This document shows, piece after piece, positions 22,989 through 36,767 of a stretch of 64,000 nt of DNA (its first letter is position 1; every line of letters starts with the position of its first letter). The notes beneath the pieces were generated by a model that saw only the letters and a list, made by a program, of their open reading frames with translations, searched no databases and was not told the DNA's origin. Source of the DNA: Hydractinia symbiolongicarpus (taxonomy: Eukaryota > Cnidaria > Hydrozoa > Anthoathecata > Hydractiniidae); contig NC_079877.1 of the NCBI RefSeq assembly GCF_029227915.1, forward strand, positions 2,108,001 to 2,172,000, read 5' to 3'. The position numbers and the translations under genes were made by a program.

Positions 22989-25900
22989 ACCCTGTTGTAG
23001 CGATTCATTTAAAAATTTAGATAAATAAGTCATTTTTACTGTGGGACCAATCCTAGCCGTTAGCGCGCGCTGAAGATATAGAGACAGTTTCAAAAGCGCC
23101 ATTTCATTGACTTTCTAACGGTGTCAATCCGTTTGATTTACAACGGTTGCGTCACACATTCGCACCAACATGTATTTAGTGATTTTTTTCCGATATTACT
23201 AAGTTGTATCGCTTTCAACAGTGAAACGATTGACTGCGGGACTTAATTGACCTGATTTTGGACTTTCACCTTATAAATGTAATAAATGAGCCATTTTGAC
23301 TAAAAGAAAAAACATTCTTCTTAATTTGACATGATTGCTGGAACTCAGCGATTACACTGGGCGCAGTGGGAGCGCTTTGTTTAAAAGTTAAGATAAATAA
23401 GTCATTTATTACTGTGGAAACAATCCCAGCCGTTATCGCGCGCTGAAGAAGTAGAGACAGTTTCAAAAACTACATTTCATTGACTTTCTAACGGTGTCAA
23501 TCCGTTTGAGTTACAACGGTTGCGTCACATATTCGTACCAACATGTATTTAGTGATTTCCTTCCGATATTACTAAGTTGTATTGCTTTTAACAGTGAAAC
23601 GATTGACCGTGGGAATTAATTCAACTGATTCTGGACTGTGACCTTGTAAATGTGATTAATGCGCCAATTGGTCTCCAAGGAATAACATTCTTCTTAATTT
23701 GACATGATTGCTGGAATTCAGCGGTTACATTAGGCTCTGCGGTAGCGCTTTATTTAAAAATTTAGGTAAATAAGATTTTCTTACTGTGGGACCAATCCCG
23801 GCCGTTAGCACGAACTGAAGAAATAAAGACATTCTCAAAAACTACATTTCATTGATTTCTTGGCGGTATAATTCCGTTTGAGTTACAACGGTTGCGTCAC
23901 ATATTCGTACCAGCATGTATTTAGCGAAAGTATTCGGATATTACTAGGTTGCATTGCTTATAACTGTGAAACGTTTGACTGTGCGACTTAATTGAACTGA
24001 TTTTGGACTTTGACCTTATAAATGTTATAAGTGAGACAATTGGACTCCAACAAATAACATTCTTCTTAATTTGACATGATTGCTGGAACTCAGCGATTAC
24101 ACTGGGCGCTGTGGTAGCGCTTTATTTAAAAATTAAGATAAATAAGTCTTTTTTTACTGTGGGACCAATCCTAGCCGTTATCGCGCGCTGAAGAAATAGA
24201 GACAGTTTCAAAAACCACATTTCATTGACTTTCTAACGGTGTCAATCCGTTTGAGTTACAACAGTTGCGCCACATATTAGTACCAAAATGTATTTAGTGA
24301 TTTTCTTCGGATATTCCTAAGTTGTATCGCTTTTAACAGTGAAACGATTGACTGTGGGAATTATTTGAACTGATTCAGGACTGTGACCTTATAAATGTGA
24401 TAAATGAGGCAAAAGGTCTCTAAAGGAATAACATTCTTCTTAATTTGACATGATTGCTGGAATTCAGCGATTACATTAGGCTCTGTGGTAGCCTTTTTTT
24501 AAAAATTTAGATAAATAAGTCATTTTTTACTGTGGGGCCAATCCTAGCCGTTAGTTGGCGCTGAAGAAATAGAGACAGCTTCAAAAACCACATTTCATTG
24601 ACTTTCTAACGGTGTCAATCCGTTTGAGTTACAACGGTTGCGTCACATATTCGTACCAACATGTATTAAGTGATTTTTTTCCGATATTACTAAATTGCAT
24701 CGCACTCAACAGTGAAACGATTGACTGTGGGACTTAATTGAACTGATTTTAGTCTTTGACCTTATAAATGTGATAAATGAGCCATTTTGACTACAAGATG
24801 TAACATTCTTCTTAATTTGACATGATTGCTGGAACTCAGTGATTACACTGGGCGCTTCGGTAGCGCTTTATTTAAAAATTAAGATAAATAAGTCACTCTT
24901 TACTGTGGGACCAATCCTAGCCGTTAGTTTGCGCTGAAAAATAAAGACATTCTCAAAAACTACATTTCATTGATTTCTTGGCGGTATAATTCCGTTTGAG
25001 TTACAACGGTTGCGTCACATATTCGTACCAACATGTATTTAGCGAAAGTATTCTGATATTACTATGTTGCATCGCTTTTAACTGTGAAACGTTTGACTGT
25101 GCAACTTAATTGAACTGATTTTGGACTTTGACCTCATAAGTGTGATAAATGAGACAATTGGACTCCAAGAAAGAACATTATTCGTAATTTGACATGATTG
25201 CTGGAACTCAGCGATTACACTGGACCCTGTGGTAGCGATTCATTTAAAAACTTAGATAAATAAGTCATTTTTACTGTGGGACCAATCCTAGCCGTTAGCG
25301 CGCGCTGAAGATATAGAGACAGTTTCAAAAACTCCATTTCATTGACTTTCTAACGGTGTCAATCCGTTTGAGTTACAACGGTTGCGTCACACATTCGTAC
25401 CAACATGTATTTAGTGATTTTTTTCCGATATTACTAAGTTGTATCGCTTTCAACAGTGAAACGATTGACTGTGGGACTTAATTGAAGTGATTTTGGACTT
25501 TGACCTTATAAATGTGATAAATGAGTCATTTTGACTACAAGAAATGATATTCTTCGTAATTTGACATGATTGCTGGAATTCAGCGATTACATTATGCTCT
25601 GTGGTAGCCCTTTTTTAAAAATTTAGATAAATAAGTCATTTTTTACTGTGGGACCAATCCTAGCCGTTAGTTCGCGCTGAAGAAATAGAGAAAGCTTTAA
25701 AAAGTACATTTCATTGACTTTCTAACGGTGTCAATCCGTTTGAGTTACAACGGTTGGGTCACATATTCGTACCAACATGTATTTAGCGATATTTTTCTGA
25801 TATTACTAGGTTGCATCGCTTCCAACAGTGAAACGATTGACTATGGGACTTAATTGAACTAACTTTGGACTGTGACCTCATAACTGTGATAAATGAGACA

Positions 25901-27086
25901 ATTGGACTCCAAGAAAGAATATTCTTCTTAATTTGACATGATTGCCGGAACTCAGCGATTACACTGGGCGCTGTGGTAGCGCTTTATTTAAAAATTAAGA
26001 TAAATAAATCTTTTTTTACTGTGGGAGCAATCCTAGCAGTTATCGCGCGCTGAAGAATTAGAGACAGTTTCAAAAACCACATTTCATTGACTTTTTAACG
26101 GTGTCAATCCGTTTGAGTTACAACAGCTGCGTCACATATTCGTACCAAAATGTATTTAGTGATTTTCTTCCGATATTACTAAGTTGTATCGCTTTTAACA
26201 GTGAAACGATTGACTGTGGGAATTATTTGAACTGATTCAGGACTTTGACCTTATAAATGTATTAAATGAGCCATTTTGACTAAAAGAAATATCATTCTTC
26301 TTAATTTGACATGATTGCTGTAACTCAGCGATTACACTGGGCGCTGTGGTAGCGCTTTGTTTAAAAGTTAAGATAAATAAGTCATTTAGTACTGTGGAAA
26401 CAATCCTAGCCGTTATCGCGCGCTGAAGAAATAGAGACAGTTTCAAAAACTACATTTCATTGACTTTCTAACAGTGTCAATCCGTTTGAGTTACAACGGT
26501 TGCGTCACATATTCGCACCAACATGTATTTAGCGAAAGTATTCGGATATTACTAGGTTGCATCGCTTTTAACTGTGAAACGTTTGACTGTGCGACTTAAT
26601 TGAACTGCTTTTGGACTTTGACCTTATAAATGTTGTAAGTGAGACAATTGGACTCCAAGAAATAACATTCATCTTAATTTGACATAATTGCTGGAACTCA
26701 GCGATTACACTCGACGCTGTGGTAACGCTTTATTAAAAAATTAAGATGAATAAGTCATTTTTTACTGTGGGACCAATCCTAGCCGTTAGTTTGCGCTGAA
26801 GAAGTAGAGACAGCTTCAAAAAGTACATTTCATTAACTTTCTCACGGTGTCAATCCGTTTGAGTTACAACAGTTGCGTCACACATTCGTACCAACATGTA
26901 TTTAGTGATATTTTTCCGATATTACTAAGTTGTATCGCTTTCAACAGTGAAACGATTGACTGTGGGACTTAGTTGAACTGATTTTGGACTTTGACCTTAT
27001 AAATGTGATAAATGAGTCATTTTGACTACAAGAAATGACATTCTTCTTAGTTTGACATGATTGCTGAAACTCAGCGATTACACTGG
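22989..27086 (+). repeat. Mixed old subfamilies in copy B
   Basis: Counterpart of 746-4842, with the same unit order and almost the same sequence. Differences seen include AACGG for AACG at 26099 (so the copy A base loss near 3857 is private to A) and GGAATTC for GGAACTC at about 25578. Confidence 0.8.
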
Positions 27087-30000
27087 GCGCTGTGGTAACG
27101 CTTTATTTAAAAATTAAGATAAATAAGTCATTTTGTACTGTGGGACCAATCCTAGCCGTTATCGCGCGCTGAAGAAATAGAGACAGTTTCAAAAACTACA
27201 TTTCATTGACTTTCTAACGGTGTCAATCCGTTTGAGTTAGAACGGTTGCGTCACATAATCGTACCAGCATGTATTTAGTGATTTTCTTCCGATATTACTA
27301 AGTTGTATCGCTTTCAACAGAGAAACGATTGACTGTGAGACTTAATTGAACTGATTTTGGACTTTGACCTTATAAATGTAATAAATGAGCCATTATGACT
27401 AGAAGAAATAACATTCTCCTTAATTTGACATGATTGCTGGAACTCAGCGATTACACTGGGCGCTGTGGTAGCGCTTTGTTTAAAAGTTAAGATAAATAAG
27501 TCAATTTTAATTGTGGGACCAATCCTAGCCGTTATCGCGCGCTGAAGAAATAGAGACAGTTTCTAAAACTAAATTTTATTGATTTTCTAACGGTGTCAAT
27601 CCGTTTGAGTTAGAACGGTTGCGTCACATAATCGTACCAGCATGTATTTAGTGATTTTCTTCCGATATTACTAAGTTGTATCGCTTTCAACAGAGAAACG
27701 ATTGACTGTGGGACTTAATTGAACTGATTTTGGGCTTTGACCTTATAAATGTAATAAATGAGCCATTATGACTAGAAGAAATAACATTCTCTTTAATTTG
27801 ACATGATTGCTGAAACTCAGCGATTACACTATTCGCTGTGGTAGCGCTTTGTTTAAAAGTTAAGATAAATAAGTCATTTATTACGGGGAAACAATCCTAG
27901 CCGTTATCGCACGCTGAAGAAATAGAGACAGTTTCAAAAACTACATTTCATTGCCTTTCTAACGGTGTCAATCCGTTTGAGTTAAAACGGTTGCGTCACA
28001 TAATCGTACCAGCATGTATTTAGTGATTTTCTTCCGATATTACTAAGTTGTATCGCTTTCAACAGAGAAACGATTGACTGTGAGACTTAATTGAACTGAT
28101 TTTGGACTTTGACCTTATAAATGTAATAAATGAGCCATTATGACTAGAAGAAATAACATTCTCCTTAATTTGAAATGATTGCTGGAACTCAGCGATTATA
28201 CTGGGCGCTGTGGTAGCGCTTTGTTTAAAAGTTAAGATAAATAAGTCATTTATTACTGTGGAAACAATCCTAGCCGTTATCGCACGCTGAAGAAATAGAG
28301 ACAGTTTCAAAAACTACATTTCATTGACTTTCTAACGGTCTCAATCCGTTTGAATTAAAACGGTTGCGTCACATATTCGTACCAACATGTATTTAGTGAT
28401 TTCCTTCCGATATTACTAAGTTGTATCGCTTTCAACAGAGAAACGATTGACTGTGGGACTTAATTGAACTGATTTTGGACTTTGACCTTATAAATGTAAT
28501 AAATGAGCCATTTTGACTAGAAGAAATAACATTCTCCTTAATTTGACATGATTGATGGAACTCAGCGATTTCACTGGGCGCTGTGGTAAGGCTTTATTTA
28601 AAAATTAAGATAAATAAGTCATTTTTTACTGTGGGACCAATCCTAGCCGTTATCGCGCGCTGAAGAAATAGAGACAGTTTCTAAAACTAAATTTCATTGA
28701 TTTTCTAACGGTGTCAATCCGTTTGAGTTACAACGGTTGCGTCACACATTCGTACCAAGATGTATTTAGTGATTTTTTTCCGATATTACTAAGTTGTATC
28801 GCTTTTAACAGTGAAACGATTGACTGTGGGACTTAATTGAACTGATTTTGGACTTTGACCTTATAAATGTAATAAATGAGCCATTTTGACTAGAAGAAAT
28901 AACATTCTCCTTAATTTGACATGATTGATGGAACTCACCGATTACATTGGGCGCTGTTGTAACGGTTTATTTATAAATTGAGATAAATAAGTCATTTTGT
29001 ACTGTGGGACCAATCCTAGCCGTTATCGCGCGCTGAAGAAAGAGAGACAGTTTCAAAAACTACATTTCATTGACTTTCTAACGGTGTCAATCCGTTTGAC
29101 TTACAACGGTTGCGTCACATAATCGTACCAACATGTATTTAGTGATTTTCTTCCGATATTACTAAGTTGTATCGCTTTCAACAGTGAAACGATTGACTGT
29201 GGGACTTAGTTGAACTGATGTTGGACTTTGGCCTTATAAATGTAATAAATGAGCCATTTTGACTAGAAGAAATAACATTCTCCTTAATTTGACAAGATTG
29301 ATGAAACTCACCGATTACACTGGGCGCTGTGGTAACGCTTTATTTAAAAATTAAGAAAAATAAGTCATTTTTTACTGTGGGACCAATCCTAGCCGTTATC
29401 GCGCGCTGAAGAAATAGAGACAGTTTCTAAAACTAAATTTCATTGATTTTCTAACGGTGTCAATCCGTTTGAGTTACAACGGTTGCGTCACACATTCGTA
29501 CCAACATGTATTTAGTGATTTTTTTCCGATATTACTAAGTTGTATCGCTTTCAACAGTGAAACGATTGACTGTGGGACTTAATTGAACTGATTTTGGACT
29601 TTGACCTTATAAATGTGATAAATGAGTCATTTTGACTACAAGAAATAATATTCTTCTTAATTTGACATGATTGCTGGAACTCAGCGATCACACTGGGCGC
29701 TGTGGTAAGGCTTTATATAAAAATTAAGATAAATAAGTCAATTTTAATTGTGGGACCAATCCTAGCCGTTATCGCGCGCTGAAGAAATAGAGACAGTTTC
29801 TAAAACTAAATTTCATTGATTTTCTAACGGTGTCAATCCGTTTGAGTTAGAACGGTTGCGTCACATAATCGTACCAGCATGTATTTAGTGATTTTCTTCC
29901 GATATTACTAAGTTGTATCGCTTTCAACAGAGAAACGATTGACTGTGGGACTTAATTGAACTGATTTTGGGCTTTGACCTTATAAATGTAATAAATGAGC

Positions 30001-30452
30001 CATTATGACTAGAAGAAATAACATTCTCTTTAATTTGACATGATTGCTGAAACTCAGCGATTACACTATTCGCTGTGGTAGCGCTTTGTTTAAAAGTTAA
30101 GATAAATAAGTCATTTATTACGGGGAAACAATCCTAGCCGTTATCGCACGCTGAAGAAATAGAGACAGTTTCAAAAACTACATTTCATTGCCTTTCTAAC
30201 GGTGTCAATCCGTTTGAGTTAAAACGGTTGCGTCACATAATCGTACCAGCATGTATTTAGTGATTTTCTTCCGATATTACTAAGTTGTATCGCTTTCAAC
30301 AGAGAAACGATTGACTGTGAGACTTAATTGAACTGATTTTGGACTTTGACCTTATAAATGTAATAAATGAGCCATTATGACTAGAAGAAATAACATTCTC
30401 CTTAATTTGAAATGATTGCTGGAACTCAGCGATTACACTGGGCGCTGTGGTA
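27087..30452 (+). repeat. Copy B counterpart of 4843-8208
   Basis: Shift of 22,244 bp from copy A. It includes the 6-unit internal repetition (27460 onward against 29697 onward). Single-base differences noted are GACAG for GACGG (about 28302) and GGTCTCAATCC for GGTGTCAATCC (about 28340). Confidence 0.78.
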
Positions 30453-31571
30453 GCGCTTTGTTTAAAAGTTAAGATAAATAAGTCATTTATTACTGTGGAA
30501 ACAATCCTAGCCGTTATCGCACGCTGAAGAAATAGAGACAGTTTCAAAAACTACATTTCATTGACTTTCTAACGGTGTCAATCCGTTTGAATTAAAACGG
30601 TTGCGTCACATATTCGTACCAACATGTATTTAGTGATTTCCTTCGGATATTACTAAGTTGTATCGCTTTCAACAGAGAAACGATTGACTGTGGGACTTAA
30701 TTGAACTGATTTTGGACTTTGACCTTGTAAATGTAATAAATGAGCCATTTTGACTAGAAGAAATAACATTCTCCTTAATTTGACATGATTGATGGAACTC
30801 AGCGATTTCACTGGGCGCTGTGGTAAGACTTTATTTAAAAATTAAGATAAATAAGTCATTTTTTACTGTGGGACCAATCCTAGCCGTTATCGCGCGCTGA
30901 AGAAATAGAGACAGTTTCTAAAACTAAATTTCATTGATTTTCTAACGGTGTCAATCCGTTTGAGTTACAACGGTTGCGTCACACATTCGTACCAACATGT
31001 ATTTAGTGATTTTTTTCCGATATTACTAAGTTGTATCGCTTTTAACAGTGAAACGATTGACTGTGGGACTTAATTGAACTGATTTTGGACTTTGACCTTA
31101 TAAATGTAATAAATGAGCCATTTTGACTAGAAGAAATAACATTCTCCCTAATTTGACATGATTGATGGAACTCACCGATTACATTGGGCGCTGTTGTAAC
31201 GGTTTATTTATAAATTGAGATAAATAAGTCATTTTGTACTGTGGGACCAATCCTAGCCGTTATCGCGCGCTGAAGAAAGAGAGACAGTTTCAAAAACTAC
31301 ATTTCATTGACTTTCTAACGGTGTCAATCCGTTTGACTTACAACGGTTGCGTCACATAATCGTACCAACATGTATTTAGTGATTTTCTTCCGATATTACT
31401 AAGTTGTATCGCTTTCAACAGTGAAACGATTGACTGTGGGACTTAGTTAAACTGATTTTGGACTTTGACCTTATAAATGTGATAAATGAGTCATTTTGAC
31501 TACAAGAAATGATATTCTTCTTAATTTGACATGATTGCTGGAACTCAGCGATTACACTGGGCGCTGTGGTA
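30453..31571 (+). repeat. Three-unit duplication in copy B, first copy (1,119 bp)
   Basis: Matches 8209-9327 of copy A and is repeated immediately downstream. The crossover lies within the shared stretch around TTGCTGGAACTCAGCGATTA and the following unit start (about 31533-31571). Confidence 0.82.
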
Positions 31572-32690
31572 GCGCTTTGTTTAAAAGTTAAGATAAATAA
31601 GTCATTTATTACTGTGGAAACAATCCTAGCCGTTATCGCACGCTGAAGAAATAGAGACAGTTTCAAAAACTACATTTCATTGACTTTCTAACGGTGTCAA
31701 TCCGTTTGAATTAAAACGGTTGCGTCACATATTCGTACCAACATGTATTTAGTGATTTCCTTCGGATATTACTAAGTTGTATCGCTTTCAACAGAGAAAC
31801 GATTGACTGTGGGACTTAATTGAACTGATTTTGGACTTTGACCTTGTAAATGTAATAAATGAGCCATTTTGACTAGAAGAAATAACATTCTCCTTAATTT
31901 GACATGATTGATGGAACTCAGCGATTTCACTGGGCGCTGTGGTAAGACTTTATTTAAAAATTAAGATAAATAAGTCATTTTTTACTGTGGGACCAATCCT
32001 AGCCGTTATCGCGCGCTGAAGAAATAGAGACAGTTTCTAAAACTAAATTTCATTGATTTTCTAACGGTGTCAATCCGTTTGAGTTACAACGGTTGCGTCA
32101 CACATTCGTACCAACATGTATTTAGTGATTTTTTTCCGATATTACTAAGTTGTATCGCTTTTAACAGTGAAACGATTGACTGTGGGACTTAATTGAACTG
32201 ATTTTGGACTTTGACCTTATAAATGTAATAAATGAGCCATTTTGACTAGAAGAAATAACATTCTCCCTAATTTGACATGATTGATGGAACTCACCGATTA
32301 CATTGGGCGCTGTTGTAACGGTTTATTTATAAATTGAGATAAATAAGTCATTTTGTACTGTGGGACCAATCCTAGCCGTTATCGCGCGCTGAAGAAAGAG
32401 AGACAGTTTCAAAAACTACATTTCATTGACTTTCTAACGGTGTCAATCCGTTTGACTTACAACGGTTGCGTCACATAATCGTACCAACATGTATTTAGTG
32501 ATTTTCTTCCGATATTACTAAGTTGTATCGCTTTCAACAGTGAAACGATTGACTGTGGGACTTAGTTAAACTGATTTTGGACTTTGACCTTATAAATGTG
32601 ATAAATGAGTCATTTTGACTACAAGAAATGATATTCTTCTTAATTTGACATGATTGCTGGAACTCAGCGATTACACTGGGCGCTGTGGTA
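31572..32690 (+). repeat. Three-unit duplication in copy B, second copy (1,119 bp)
   Basis: Repeat of 30453-31571, absent from copy A. I saw no difference between the two copies, so this is among the youngest events in the window. Afterwards the match to copy A resumes with the shift increased by exactly 1,119. Confidence 0.82.
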
Positions 32691-34542
32691 AGGCTTTATA
32701 TAAAAATTAAGATAAATAAGTCAATTTTAATTGTGGGACCAATCCTAGCCGTTATCGCGCGCTGAAGAAATAGAGACAGTTTCTAAAACTAAATTTTATT
32801 GATTTTCTAACGGTGTCAATCCGTTTGAGTTAGAACGGTTGCGTCACATAATCGTACCAGCATGTATTTAGTGATTTTCTTCCGATATTACTAAGTTGTA
32901 TCGCTTTCAACAGAGAAACGATTGACTGTGGGACTAAATTGAACTGATTTTATGCTTTGACCTTATAAATGTAATAAATGAGCCATTATGACTAGAAGAA
33001 ATAACATTCTCTTTAATTTGACATGATTGCTGAAACTCAGCGATTACACTATTCGCTGTGGTAGCGCTTTGTTTAAAAGTTAAGATAAATAAGTCATTTA
33101 TTACGGGGAAACAATCCTAGCCGTTATCGCACGCTGAAGAAATAGAGACAGTTTCAAAAACTACATTTCATTGCCTTTCTAACGGTGTCAATCCGTTTGA
33201 GTTAAAACAGTTGCGTCACATAATCCTACCAGCATGTATTTAGTGATTTTCTTCCGATATTACTAAGTTGTATCGCTTTCAACAGAGAAACGATTGACTG
33301 TGAGACTTAATTGAACTGATTTTGGACTTTGACCTTATAAATGTAATAAATGAGCCATTATGACTAGAAGAAATAACATTCTCCTTAATTTGAAATGATT
33401 GCTGGAACTCAGCGATTACACTGGGCGCTGTGGTAGCGCTTTGTTTAAAAGTTAAGATAAATAAGTCATTTATTACTGTGGAAACAATCCTAGCCGTTAT
33501 CGCGCGCTGAAGAAATAGAGACAGTTTCTAAAACTAAATTTCATTGATTTTCTAACGGTGTCAATCCGTTTGAGTTACAACGGTTGCGTCACACATTCGT
33601 ACCAACATGTATTTAGTGATTTTTTTCCGATATTACTAAGTTGTATCGCTTTTAACAGTGAAACGATTGACTGTGGGACTTAATTGAACTGATTTTGGAC
33701 TTTGACCTTATAAATGTAATAAATGAGCCATTTTGACTAGAAGAAATAACATTCTCCTTAATTTGACATGATTGCTGAAACTCAGCGATTACACTATTCG
33801 CTGTGGTAGCGCTTTGTTTAAAAGTTAAGATAAATAAGTCATTTATTACGGGGAAACAATCCTAGCCGTTATCGCACGCTGAAGAAATAGAGACAGTTTC
33901 AAAAACTACATTTCATTGCCTTTCTAACGGTGTCAATCCGTTTGAGTTAAAACGGTTGCGTCACATAATCGTACCAGCATGTATTTAGTGATTTTCTTCC
34001 GATATTACTAAGTTGTATCGCTTTCAACAGAGAAACGATTGACTGTGAGACTTAATTGAACTGATTTTGGACTTTGACCTTATAAATGTAATAAATGAGC
34101 CATTATGACTAGAAGAAATAACATTCTCCTTAATTTGAAATGATTGCTGGAACTCAGCGATTACACTGGGCGCTGTGGTAGCGCTTTGTTTAAAAGTTAA
34201 GATAAATAAGTCATTTATTACTGTGGAAACAATCCTAGCCGTTATCGCGCGCTGAAGAAATAGAGACAGTTTCTAAAACTAAATTTCATTGATTTTCTAA
34301 CGGTGTCAATCCGTTTGAGTTACAACGGTTGCGTCACACATTCGTACCAACATGTATTTAGTGATTTTTTTCCGATATTACTAAGTTGTATCGCTTTTAA
34401 CAGTGAAACGATTGACTGTGGGACTTAATTGAACTGATTTTGGACTTTGACCTTATAAATGTAATAAATGAGCCATTTTGACTAGAAGAAATAACATTCT
34501 CCTTAATTTGACATGATTGATGGAACTCACCGATTACATTTG
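32691..34542 (+). repeat. Copy B counterpart of 9328-11179
   Basis: Shift of 23,363 bp. It contains the two-unit repetition at 33053 and 33798, matching 9690 and 10435. The match ends near 34520, where A has TTGCTGGAACTCAGCG and B has TTGATGGAACTCACCG. Confidence 0.78.
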
Positions 34543-36034
34543 GCGCTGTTGTAACGGTTTATTTATAAATTGAGATAAATAAGTCATTTTGTACTGTGGG
34601 ACCAATCCTAGCCGTTATCGCGCGCTGAAGAAAGAGAGACAGTTTCAAAAACTACATTTCATTGACTTTCTAACGGTGTCAATCCGTTTGAGTTACAACG
34701 GTTGCGTCACACATTCGTACCAACATGTATTTAGTGATTTTTTTCCGATATTACTAAGTTGTATCGCTTTTAACAGTGAAACGATTGACTGTGGGACTTA
34801 ATTGAACTGATTTTGGACTTTGACCTTATAAATGTAATAAATGAGTCATTTTGACTACAAGAAATGATATTCTTCTTAATTTGACATGATTGCTGGAACT
34901 CAGCGATTACACTGGGCGCTGTGGTAGCGCTTTGTTTAAAAGTTAAGATAAATAAGTCATTTATTACTGTAGAAACAATCCTAGCCGTTATCGCGCGCTG
35001 AAGAAATAGAGACAGTTTCTAAAACTAAATTTCATTGATTTTCTAACGGTGTCAATCCGTTTGAGTTACAACGGTTGCGTCACACATTCGTACCAACATG
35101 TATTTAGTGATTTATTTCCGATATTACTAAGTTGTATCGCTTTTAACAGTGAAACGATTGACTGTGGGACTTAATTGAACTGATTTTGGACTTTGACCTT
35201 ATAAATGTAATAAATGAGCCATTTTGACTAGAAGAAATAACATTCTCCTTAATTTGACATGATTGATGGAACTCACCGATTAAATTTGGCGCTGTTGTAA
35301 CGGTTTATTTATAAATTGAGATAAATAAGTCATTTTGTACTGTGGGACCAATCCTAGCCGTTATCGCGCGCTGAAGAAAGAGAGACAGTTTCAAAAACTA
35401 CATTTCATTGACTTTCTAACGGTGTCAATCCGTTTGACTTACAACGGTTGCGTCACATAATCGTACCAACATGTATTTAGTGATTTTCTTCCGATATTAC
35501 TAAGTTGTATCGCTTTCAACAGTGAAACGATTGACTGTGGGACTTAGTTGAACTGATTTTGGACTTTGACCTTATAAATGTAATAAATGAGCCATTTTGA
35601 CTAGAAGAAATAACATTCTCTTTAATTTGACATGATTGATGAAACTTACCGATTACACTGGGCGCTGTGGTAACGCTTTATTTAAAAATTAAGATAAATA
35701 AGTCATTTTGTACTGTGGGACCAATCCTAGCCGTTATCGCGCGCTGAATAAATAGAGACAGTTTCAAAAACTACATTTCATTGACTTTCTAACGGTGTCA
35801 ATCCGTTTGACATACAACGGTTGCGTCACATAATCGTACCAACATGTATTTAGTGATTTTCTTCCGATATTACTAAGTTGTATCGCTTTCAACAGTGAAA
35901 CGATTGACTGTGGAACTTAATTGCACTGATTTTGGACTTTGACCTTATAAATGTGATAAATGAGTCATTTTGACTACAAGAAATGATATTCTTCTTAATT
36001 TGACATGATTGCTGGAACTCAGCGATTTCACTAG
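34543..36034 (+). repeat. Four units in copy B with no counterpart in A
   Basis: Units at 34543, 34916, 35289 and 35662. The first and third resemble the GTTGTAACGG type at 6707 and 8944, the second the GTGGTAGCGC / TTTAAAAGTT type, and the fourth the GTGGTAACGC type. Copy A has Y-Z-X modules at this place instead. Either A lost these or B gained them. Confidence 0.72.
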
Positions 36035-36767
36035 GCGCTGTGGTAAGGCTTTTTTAAAAAATTAAGATAAAAAAGTCATTTTTTACTGTGGGACCAATCC
36101 TAGCCGTTATCGCGCGCTGAAGAAATAGAGACAGTTTCTAAAACTAAATTTCATTGATTTTCTAACGGTGTGAATCCGCTTGAGTTACAAGGGTTGCGTC
36201 ACACATTCGTACCAACATGTATTTAGTGATTTTTTTCCGATATTACAAAGTTGTATCGCTTTCAACAGTGAAACGATTGACTGTGGGACTTAATTGAACT
36301 GATTTTGGACTTTGACCTTATAAATGTGATAAATGAGTCATTTTGACTACAAGAAATGATATTCTTCTTAATTTGACATGATTGCTGGAACTTAGCGATT
36401 ACACTAGGCGCTGTGGTAAGGCTTTATTTAAAAATTAAGATAAATAAGTCAATTTTAATTGTGGGACCAATCCTAGCCGTTATCGCGCGCTGAAGAAATA
36501 GACACAGTTTCTAAAACTAAATTTCTTTGATTTTCTAACGGTGTCAATCCGTTTGACATACAACGGTTGCGTCACATAATCGTACCAACATGTATTTAGT
36601 GATTTTCTTCCGATATTACTAAGTTGTATCGCTTTCAACAGTGAAACGATTGACTGTGGGACTTAATTGAACTGATTTTGGACTTTGACCTTATAAATGT
36701 GATAAATGAGTCATTTTGACTACAAGAAATGATATTCTTCTTAATCTGACATGATTGCTGGAACTCA
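36035..36767 (+). repeat. Y-like and Z units of copy B
   Basis: The unit at 36035 has GATATTACAAAG like Y but also private changes (GTGTGAATCCGCTTG, CAAGGG, AAAAAAGTC). The unit at 36408 is Z (ATAGACACAG, TTTGACATAC). They correspond to 11180-11925 or the repeat of these in copy A. Confidence 0.72.

Noticed and set aside
34589-34801. Plus-strand open frame of 70 codons
   Set aside because: It lies inside a single satellite unit and is open only by a chance combination of unit variants. There is no ribosome-binding or splice context and no recognisable domain.
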